Assembly: GCF_003316765.1 (NCBI RefSeq)
Contig: NZ_NIJF01000083.1
Coordinates: forward strand, 124,001 to 188,000
Source of the DNA: Bacillus sp. P14.5
GTDB taxonomy: Bacteria; Bacillota; Bacilli; Bacillales; Bacillaceae_B
Direction of reading: 5' to 3'
DNA length: 64,000 nucleotides
Notes under the pieces: generated by a model
What the model was told of the DNA's origin: nothing
What the model saw: only the letters and a program-made list of their open reading frames with translations
Database searches by the model: none
Translations under genes and position numbers: made by a program
Shown: positions 58,157-64,000 of the stretch, piece by piece
How the letters are laid out: every line of letters begins with the position of its first letter
How positions within the stretch are numbered: the first letter of the stretch is position 1

Positions 58157-58687
58157 ATGCAAGAAATAATATCTTTTAGAAATATGACACTTGAAGATCT
58201 TCCCTTAATGGAGAAGTGGCTGCAATCACCGCAGGTCTATGAATTTTACGGAGGCAAACCGATGGAGCCTGACAATGTGCAGAAAAAATACAGGCCAAGA
58301 ATTCTCGACAGCCACCCAGTCAGACCATTTATATTCAGGTACAACAGTAAGCCTGCGGGATTTCTTCAAAAATATGAAATCGAAAAAAAGACAGCGGCGG
58401 AGTGGGGATTTGCAGAAGAAAAATCTGTATATGGCATCGTCTGTTTCATCGGAGAACCACAATTATTCAACAAAGGCATCGGAACAAAAATGGTCAAAGA
58501 GTTTATAAAAAAAATCATACATGAAGATGCACCAGATTTCATCCTCCTCAATCCTTCCAAAACAAACAAAAGGGCTATCCGCTGCTATGAAAAAGCAGGC
58601 TTCAAGGTACGATGTGAGTTAGATGAAAGCACTTCTTTACTGATGGAATACAATTGTTCATTTATCCTGGACAGCCATTCTGTTTAA
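58157..58687 (+). CDS. GNAT acetyltransferase, AAC(6')-like, 176 aa
   Basis: GNAT fold resembling aminoglycoside 6'-N-acetyltransferases and related amino-sugar or protein acetylases: early MTLEDLPLMEKWLQSPQVYE, acetyl-CoA loop FNKGIGTKMVKEFI, and NPSKTNKRAIRCYEKAGF. Whether it acts on a drug is unproven. ATG 58157 after AAGGAG; convergent with, and overlapping by 30 bp, the next Nudix gene. Confidence 0.82.
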   Translation: MQEIISFRNMTLEDLPLMEKWLQSPQVYEFYGGKPMEPDNVQKKYRPRILDSHPVRPFIFRYNSKPAGFLQKYEIEKKTAAEWGFAEEKSVYGIVCFIGEPQLFNKGIGTKMVKEFIKKIIHEDAPDFILLNPSKTNKRAIRCYEKAGFKVRCELDESTSLLMEYNCSFILDSHSV

Positions 58688-59038
58688 GACCTGCTCAATG
58701 ACCGGACGGGTGTAGGAATCAAACCTTTCTACATTATTAAGGTTTATCCAAGCTGCCTCCAAAATATCAGCATTATCAGGAATATGTTTATCCAAGAACA
58801 GCTTACCTGATATTATTTCAGCAATGTATGTAAACTTTCCATGTAGAGAGGGCAGCTGTTCAATTACTTTTGTCTGGTACCCTGTCTCTTCCTTCACCTC
58901 CCTGATCATTGCCTGTTCTGGAGTTTCCCCTTTCTCTATACCTCCTCCAGGAAAATTCCAGATGATGGCGCCTCTTTGTACATATTGCCTGACCATTAAA
59001 ACATGGCCATCCCTAATAATGACTCCACGAGAAATCAC
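58658..59038 (-). CDS. Nudix hydrolase, 126 aa
   Basis: Complete Nudix box GGGIEKGETPEQAM, then IREVKEETGY (GX5EX7REUXEEXGU). It hydrolyses a nucleoside diphosphate linked to X; substrate unknown. GTG 59038 has AAGGG at better spacing than GTG 59047. The 3' end overlaps the convergent GNAT gene. Confidence 0.85.
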   Translation of the reverse strand: MISRGVIIRDGHVLMVRQYVQRGAIIWNFPGGGIEKGETPEQAMIREVKEETGYQTKVIEQLPSLHGKFTYIAEIISGKLFLDKHIPDNADILEAAWINLNNVERFDSYTRPVIEQVLNRMAVQDK

Positions 59039-59143
59039 ACAACTCACCCTTTCTTTAGTGGTTCTATTCAGAATTGTACATTATTTCCAAATAAAATTAA
59101 ATCTGGTAAAATGAATTTCTACTTTTGAAGGAGGAGTGTTTCA

Positions 59144-59608
59144 ATGAATCACCCAATTCGTGTAAAAGCAGGTGCATTAATTATTCAGGACCAAAAAGTC
59201 CTCTTGGCAAAATTCAAGGATGAAAACGGAATTCACTATAACCTTCCAGGCGGAGGAGTTGAAAAAGGGGAATCCACCTCTGAAGCCGCTGTAAGAGAAG
59301 CAAAAGAAGAAGCGGGTGTCGACGTAATTGTCGCAAACCTGGCGTTTATCTATGAGTATGCGCCTCATCAAAATGATTACATATTCGGAAATACACCGAA
59401 TCTCAGTCTCTTCTTCGACTGCCGGATTTCCGGGATGGATTCACCCTTGCCTGACTCTCCTGACCTTAACCAGGTAGGAGCGGAGTGGATTCCCATTGTG
59501 AAGCTTGAAACGATCACTCTTTATCCTAAAATCCAGCCGCAAATCAAAGCATATGCAGCCGGTTTGTATTCCGCCGATCTGATTGAGGAAAGCAGGCTGG
59601 GTAAATAA
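59144..59608 (+). CDS. Nudix hydrolase, 154 aa
   Basis: Nudix box GGGVEKGESTSEAAVREA, then KEEAGV. Divergently transcribed from the other Nudix gene; the two are not close copies. Substrate unknown. ATG after GGAGGAGTGTTTCA. Confidence 0.88.
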   Translation: MNHPIRVKAGALIIQDQKVLLAKFKDENGIHYNLPGGGVEKGESTSEAAVREAKEEAGVDVIVANLAFIYEYAPHQNDYIFGNTPNLSLFFDCRISGMDSPLPDSPDLNQVGAEWIPIVKLETITLYPKIQPQIKAYAAGLYSADLIEESRLGK

Positions 59609-59672
59609 CGGAGGCAATGTTCGCAAGGTACTTTATGTTATTATGTAGAAAACACCTGAGAGGATGGTAGAA

Positions 59673-59918
59673 GTGTTAACAATAAAAATGACAAAAGAGG
59701 AAAAAGAAGAAATAATCGGCCGAATCCAAACTTTTCATTATGAACAGCACGGCGAGGAGATAGGCATGTTGGGAGCAGAAAACCTTTTTGAATTTTTCAC
59801 TAGAGAATTGGGACCTTACTTTTATAATAAAGGAATAATGGATTCCAAAGATGTCCTAATGGATAAAGTGTTGATGCTTGAAGAGGATCTGTATGCGTTA
59901 AAGCGGCCGATTAAATAA
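59673..59918 (+). CDS. DUF2164 family protein, 81 aa
   Basis: Small acidic protein matching DUF2164 (blocks KEEIIGRIQTFHYEQHGEEIG and ELGPYFYNKGIMD). Function unknown. GTG 59673 is preferred since GAGAGG is 9 nt upstream; ATG 59664 abuts the SD. Confidence 0.8.
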   Translation: MLTIKMTKEEKEEIIGRIQTFHYEQHGEEIGMLGAENLFEFFTRELGPYFYNKGIMDSKDVLMDKVLMLEEDLYALKRPIK

Positions 59919-60003
59919 GGCGGAAAACAGCCGGCTCCTTTTATATTAATGTAAAAAATCCTGCTTCTTCTTGGCCCGGACTAATTATATCTGCTGAAAA
60001 AAC

Positions 60004-60030
60004 CAAAGGAAGAAATCTTCCTTTGGTTCA
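60004..60030 (-). terminator. Hairpin after the lipoprotein gene
   Basis: CCAAAGGAAGA pairs with TCTTCCTTTGG with a two-base loop; weak T tracts. Confidence 0.6.
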
Positions 60031-60058
60031 CTCGCTGTTTTCCTGCTTAACTAAAAAA

Positions 60059-60496
60059 TTATTTTACCTTATGAATTTCTTCCGTGGCAAACACTTTTTC
60101 AGTATTCAGCACATCAATTTCCAACGCGTTGTCATCTTGATCTTCAATGATACCCTTCAGCTTTTCTTGAGAAATTTCTTCGGTTAACGGTAAGGTTTCC
60201 TTAATTTCTATTACCTTGGGTTTTTCACCTTCTTTACGGCTCAGGTATTCTTCTTCAAAAACGAACAAATCTTTTCCAAGTGCCGCAACCAGTTTACCGT
60301 CGTTTGCAAAAAGCCTTACCTGAAAAGGAGTCTCAGGATCCATATTTTCATCATTCAAAATCACCTTGATTTCCAATTCCTTACCATCTTCTGATAATGA
60401 AACACTGGCATCCTCCACCATTTCGATCTTATTACTGCATCCTGCCAGGAAAATCAGCAAAGCAAGCATAGGCATAGCTATGTAAATCCTTCTCAA
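60059..60496 (-). CDS. Uncharacterised lipoprotein, 145 aa
   Basis: TTG start 8 nt after GGAGGTTG gives a classic lipoprotein signal peptide with lipobox LAGC (Cys near residue 20), followed by an acidic, beta-rich extracytoplasmic domain. Family not recognised. Anchored on the outer face of the membrane. Confidence 0.75.
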   Translation of the reverse strand: MRRIYIAMPMLALLIFLAGCSNKIEMVEDASVSLSEDGKELEIKVILNDENMDPETPFQVRLFANDGKLVAALGKDLFVFEEEYLSRKEGEKPKVIEIKETLPLTEEISQEKLKGIIEDQDDNALEIDVLNTEKVFATEEIHKVK

Positions 60497-60700
60497 GAAA
60501 ACAACCTCCAATTCTATTTTTCACTTTTTTATCATACTATAAGGAACCCCTGCTGTGAAATTGGTTTTTACAATTTTCAGTACCTGTCAATATAAACGAC
60601 TCTAAGCTTGATTCCGCTGATTTACTAATCTTATAACTGCTTCAAAATAATTATGATAAACTATACTAGTCTTATATTTATTTCTTAAGGGCGTGATGAA

Positions 60701-60886
60701 TTGAAGAAAAGGCTCGCTGTAACAATTCCTGTTTCTGTTCTTGTCTTTATTTTGGCACTTTGGTTCTTATCCAGTAACTATAGCGAAATTGACCTGTTGA
60801 CAAGGATCTTGATTGCCTTTGGGGGCACAATTCTTTCTGGAGTGATTACCTATTTTCTATTTCCAGAGAATGAAAGAAAGATATAA
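60701..60886 (+). CDS. Small membrane protein, 61 aa
   Basis: Two predicted membrane helices (about 7-25 and 34-54) with charged ends; TTG start after AAGGGCGTGATGAA. No recognised family. Ends at a strong bidirectional terminator. Confidence 0.55.
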   Translation: MKKRLAVTIPVSVLVFILALWFLSSNYSEIDLLTRILIAFGGTILSGVITYFLFPENERKI

Positions 60887-60921
60887 AGGATTCTAATTAT
60901 AACCGGGGTATTGACCCATTA

Positions 60922-60957
60922 AAAGAACCACCTGTCAGATTAGACAGGTGGTTCTTT
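60922..60957. terminator. Bidirectional terminator
   Basis: Fifteen-base-pair stem AAAGAACCACCTGTC/GACAGGTGGTTCTTT, whose right arm touches the stop codon of the glyoxalase-fold gene. Confidence 0.9.
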
Positions 60958-61895
60958 CACTCTAATTCATGTATCTGAATCGGCGGCAGCACTTGCTTGA
61001 TTTGTTCTCTATGGGGCTCGTATTGAGCAGGCAGCATCAGCCTGGAACCTAACTCTTCAGGAGCTTCATCTATTGTGAATCCTGGAGGATCTGTCGCAAT
61101 TTCAAAAAGAATGTCTCCGTGTTCCCTGAAGTAGATGGCATTGAAATAATTTCTATCCTGGACAGGAGTGACCGGATAGCTGTTATTCTCCAAGTGCTCT
61201 TTCCACTCAAGTTGATTATGGTCATCATCGGAGCGCCAGGCAATATGATGAACGGTGCCGACTCCCATTCTTCCTCTCGGTACAGAATCCTTCTTCACAT
61301 CCACAATATTTCCAATATCTGCTGTGGATTGGAAGCGGATTACTCCGTCTTCCTCACCCGCACTTTCTAGACCCATGACAGTCACAAGTAAATCGGCAGT
61401 CAGCTCAGGATTGGCAGATAATAAAGTGGCTCCAGCAAAACCTTTGACGGCAACATCAGAAGTAATTTCTCCAACATTCCATTGATTAAGTTTCCCGCCT
61501 TCTCTTTCCACCAGTTCCAATTGAAGACCATGCGTATCATTGAAAACCAGATAGGTTTCTCCGAATCGGATACTCCTGTTAAAAGAAACGTTATACTTTT
61601 TCAATCGGTTTTCCCAGAATGACAGCGATCCCTTCGGTACAGCATAAGAGGTAGTCCCCACCTGGCCGCCGCCAATTCTTCCTTTGTGAGCTCCGTCCCA
61701 AGGGAAGAATGTGATGATTGTTCCAGGGCTTCCCAGGTCATCACCAAAGTACAAGTGGTAAGTACCCGGATCATCAAAGTTAACCGTTTGCTTGACCATT
61801 CTCAAACCCAATACTCCAGCATAAAAATCAACATTCTCCTGAGGATTTCCCACTATTGCCGTTACATGATGAATTCCCTTTATCTTTTTCTCCAT
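60957..61895 (-). CDS. Ring-cleaving dioxygenase, MhqO/MhqA type, 312 aa
   Basis: Two vicinal-oxygen-chelate modules: IKGIHHVTAIVGN with His at the metal site near the N-terminus, VGTVHHIAWRS at about 216, and IYFREHGDILFEIATDPPGF carrying the final Glu. It acts on hydroquinone or catechol compounds. Length equals MhqO of B. subtilis. Paired with the upstream DoxX gene as in mhqNOP. ATG after AGGAGTGATACT. Confidence 0.88.
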   Translation of the reverse strand: MEKKIKGIHHVTAIVGNPQENVDFYAGVLGLRMVKQTVNFDDPGTYHLYFGDDLGSPGTIITFFPWDGAHKGRIGGGQVGTTSYAVPKGSLSFWENRLKKYNVSFNRSIRFGETYLVFNDTHGLQLELVEREGGKLNQWNVGEITSDVAVKGFAGATLLSANPELTADLLVTVMGLESAGEEDGVIRFQSTADIGNIVDVKKDSVPRGRMGVGTVHHIAWRSDDDHNQLEWKEHLENNSYPVTPVQDRNYFNAIYFREHGDILFEIATDPPGFTIDEAPEELGSRLMLPAQYEPHREQIKQVLPPIQIHELE

Positions 61896-61993
61896 AGTAT
61901 CACTCCTATTGAATCATTGAATGATTGCTGTATTTTGGTATGTCCATTATATGGTATAAGGAGTTTACCCTTCAAATTGCGAAATCTTCTATT

Positions 61994-62392
61994 TTAGAAT
62001 AGTATGGCATCCAATGCATATTTCCCTGGACCTGTAAGCGCAAGACCCACTGAAACTGCCAGTAATGCAAGGTTGTATTCATAGCCATTATTTGTGGACC
62101 AATAACCGTTTGCATAGTGGACTTTCACAATGGCCGCCAACATAGTGATGGCTATCAAAGTTCCAGCAAGCGGGGTAAGAAGTCCCAGTACAAAGAAAAT
62201 GCCTCCGACAAATTCAGCAAGTCCTGCCAAAAGCGCCATTAACTTTCCAGGTTTCATTCCTAGAGACTCCAGCCATCCTCCTGTTCCTTCCAAACCATAT
62301 CCGCCAAACCAGCCAAACAGTTTCTGTGCTCCATGGGCAAAAAACGAAAGACCTATCACCAATCTAATAATTAATAAACCTGTGTCCAACAT
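61994..62392 (-). CDS. DoxX family membrane protein, MhqP type, 132 aa
   Basis: Four-helix DoxX protein with RLVIGLSFFAHGAQKLFGWF at the N-terminus and GLAEFVGGIFFVLGLLTPLAG. In B. subtilis mhqP is in the quinone-stress operon with a ring-cleaving dioxygenase, as here. ATG after AGGAGGAATAGGT; an MhqR-like palindrome lies about 20 bp upstream. Confidence 0.88.
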   Translation of the reverse strand: MLDTGLLIIRLVIGLSFFAHGAQKLFGWFGGYGLEGTGGWLESLGMKPGKLMALLAGLAEFVGGIFFVLGLLTPLAGTLIAITMLAAIVKVHYANGYWSTNNGYEYNLALLAVSVGLALTGPGKYALDAILF

Positions 62393-62411
62393 ACCTATTC
62401 CTCCTGAAATT

Positions 62412-62431
62412 ATATTTTGAATTCGAGATAT
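62412..62431 (-). promoter_or_regulatory. MhqR-like operator
   Basis: ATATCTCGAATTCAAAATAT on the minus strand, an imperfect 20-bp palindrome close to the MhqR consensus (TATCTCGAA-TTCGAGATA). One half matches fully, the other has changes. It is placed just before the DoxX gene. Confidence 0.6.
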
Positions 62432-62697
62432 CTTATTAAATTTTTTTCATGTAATCTCTTCAAATTAGTTTAATTTATTATTTGGCTTATCATTTTATAA
62501 TTGTACGTTACCTCGCTAATCTTACCTTCAAATCTAGTTACATCAGTAGTATCGAGAGTTACATTTTTGAGTTGGCTTACATTTGCAGCCTGTTTCAATA
62601 TGGAAGGATAAAAAGTTTTTTTTAGATAAAAAAGCGGGAATTAATAGAGTATATAGAACTATATTAGTAGTGGATGAAAATTATGGGGGGGGCTATT

Positions 62698-64000
62698 ATG
62701 CTTGATGAATATGATAAGTACGATGGATTAGGACTTGCCGCTTTAGTAAAAGAAGGTGATGTCAGTCCCGATGAACTTCTTTCTTCAGCTATTGATCGAA
62801 TCGAGAAATTAAATCCTGGTTTAAATGCGGTCATCAACAAGATGTATGAGGAAGCTCAAAAGGCTTTGAAAACCATTGACCTGAATCGGACATTTGCAGG
62901 AGTACCAATCTTATTAAAAAATGCCCAGCAGGATATAAAAGGCCAGCCCCTGTCAATCGGTTCCAAGGTTTTATCTAACTATATAAGTGACGCAGATGCT
63001 GAGTATGTAAATCGCATAAAGAGTACCGGTGCCATCATCTTGGGACAAACCAACGTTCCTGAATTTGCGCTTTTAGGTATTACGGAACCACAGCACTATG
63101 GACCATCCAGAAATCCCTGGAATCTTAATCATACACCCGGGGGGTCCAGTGGAGGATCCGCTGCGGCAGTAGCTTCTGGAATGGTTCCCATTGCAGGTGG
63201 CAACGATGGAGGCGGCTCCATACGGATCCCTGCCGCTTTCACAGGTTTATTTGGTATGAAACCCACTAGGGGAAGAACACCGGTGGGACCTAAGAAAGGA
63301 CGATCCTGGCAAGGTGCATCCGTCGATCATATACTAAGCAGAACAGTCAGGGATAGTGCAGCGATGCTGGATGAGACCCAAGGCCTTGAAAAGACAGCCG
63401 CTTTTCATATACCTGAGTTCACCGGCTCCTATTTACAATCAGTAAATACCCCTTTAGATAAAGGTCTTAAAATTGCCTTCTCATGCGAATCACCAATTGG
63501 CACAAAAGTGCATCCTCAATGCAAGGAAGCCGTTATAAACACAGTAAAATTACTAGAGGATATGGGATTTGCGATCGAAGAAAAACCCCCTCATATCGAT
63601 GGAATGAAACTGGCCGGAAGCTATATGACCATGTACTTTGGAGAAGTGGCCGCACAAATAGTAAATGCAGAAATTATCACCGGAAGAAATATAAGCATGA
63701 AGGATGTAGAGCCTTCGACTTGGCTTCTGAACCAGCTTGGCAAAACCATTTCTGCAGGAGAGTTTGTACAAGCTTTGCAGGTGTGGGATGACTCTGCAAG
63801 AATTATGGAGGCCTTTCACGAGGATTATACTTTTTACATTACACCGACCACCGCTTTTCCTCCTTCTAAAATTGGAGAATTGAACCCTTCAACACTGGAA
63901 GTCTTTTTGATGAAGGTAGTAGGAGCAACTAATTCCGCTGGTTTATTGAAAAAAAGCGGCTTTGTTGATGAATTGGCTTCTAGAAGCCTTGAAAGGACCC
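62698..64000 (+). CDS. Amidase signature enzyme, partial (runs off the window)
   Basis: Amidase-family hydrolase with Ser-cisSer-Lys triad: the Lys in GVPILLKNAQQD (about 80), and the Ser-rich signature HTPGGSSGGSAAAVASG with PIAGGNDGGGSIRIPA (about 145-185). At least 434 codons are open to the window end, without a stop; the family is usually 460-500 aa. Resembles 6-aminohexanoate-cyclic-dimer-hydrolase-like amidases; substrate unknown. ATG 62698 follows a G7 run that can act as SD; ATG 62683 is also in frame. Confidence 0.88.
   Translation, partial: MLDEYDKYDGLGLAALVKEGDVSPDELLSSAIDRIEKLNPGLNAVINKMYEEAQKALKTIDLNRTFAGVPILLKNAQQDIKGQPLSIGSKVLSNYISDADAEYVNRIKSTGAIILGQTNVPEFALLGITEPQHYGPSRNPWNLNHTPGGSSGGSAAAVASGMVPIAGGNDGGGSIRIPAAFTGLFGMKPTRGRTPVGPKKGRSWQGASVDHILSRTVRDSAAMLDETQGLEKTAAFHIPEFTGSYLQSVNTPLDKGLKIAFSCESPIGTKVHPQCKEAVINTVKLLEDMGFAIEEKPPHIDGMKLAGSYMTMYFGEVAAQIVNAEIITGRNISMKDVEPSTWLLNQLGKTISAGEFVQALQVWDDSARIMEAFHEDYTFYITPTTAFPPSKIGELNPSTLEVFLMKVVGATNSAGLLKKSGFVDELASRSLERT

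Overview
The window looks like chromosomal DNA of an endospore-forming Bacillaceae (Bacillus sensu lato). Evidence: a gerA-type germinant-receptor operon, a small Sda-type sporulation checkpoint gene plus a second Sda-like gene, a sporulenol/squalene-hopene cyclase, YuzL, DUF2642 and GerT-like proteins, strong AGGAGG Shine-Dalgarno (SD) sequences with frequent TTG/GTG starts, and Bacillus-type RNA regulators (Trp T-boxes, preQ1-I). I see no rRNA, tRNA, CRISPR, prophage or insertion sequence.

Layout. 0-1 kb: cold-inducible ydjO and a cold-shock gene with a long leader, then yuzL. 1-6 kb: a nucleotidyltransferase-fold protein and a gerA-type A-B-C operon. 6-11 kb: HD-GYP phosphodiesterase, AI-2E permease, DUF1033 protein, a broken cupredoxin gene and a pair of crcB fluoride channels. 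11.2-12.9 kb: a gene-free island of nested dispersed repeats. 13-17 kb: D,D-carboxypeptidase, acylphosphatase and xpaC-yaaN, flanked by an inverted pair of about 220-bp repeats. 17-31 kb: yojO-yojN, DedA, ykqA, an acyl-CoA synthetase, sda and odhAB. 32-40.7 kb: an MFS transporter and a complete trpEGDCFBA operon behind two tandem Trp T-box riboswitches. 41-47 kb: a cyclase gene interrupted by an in-frame TGA, a membrane protein, and the 5-oxoprolinase genes pxpB-pxpC-pxpA. 47-52 kb: nrnB, queCDE under a preQ1-I riboswitch, ykgA. 52-64 kb: small enzymes (GNAT, Nudix, flavodoxin, DinB), a second Sda-like gene, an antibiotic-resistance-type ABC-F gene with a leader peptide and intrinsic attenuator, an mhqOP-like quinone-stress pair with an MhqR-type operator, and an amidase that runs off the right end.

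How genes work together: trp genes make tryptophan from chorismate under tRNA-Trp control; queCDE make 7-carboxy-7-deazaguanine for queuosine and shut off when preQ1 is plentiful (queF is not in the operon); pxpABC cleave 5-oxoproline; odhAB carry out the 2-oxoglutarate step of the TCA cycle next to the yojNO MoxR/VWA pair, a layout I recall from B. subtilis.

Two genome-level patterns stand out. First, five genes (gerA-type A subunit, HD-GYP gene, cupredoxin, xpaC, pxpC) are each out of frame by one missing base, mostly in A-rich runs; three lie on perfectly phased A-AAA-AAG/AAA slippery heptamers. Undercalled homopolymers are the simplest explanation, but slippage is testable. Secondly, at least five families of intergenic repeats (MITE-like terminal inverted repeats next to gene ends, a GC-rich element carrying a nested element, an inverted pair, two palindrome arrays of related design, and a short tandem array) occupy most of the non-coding sequence.
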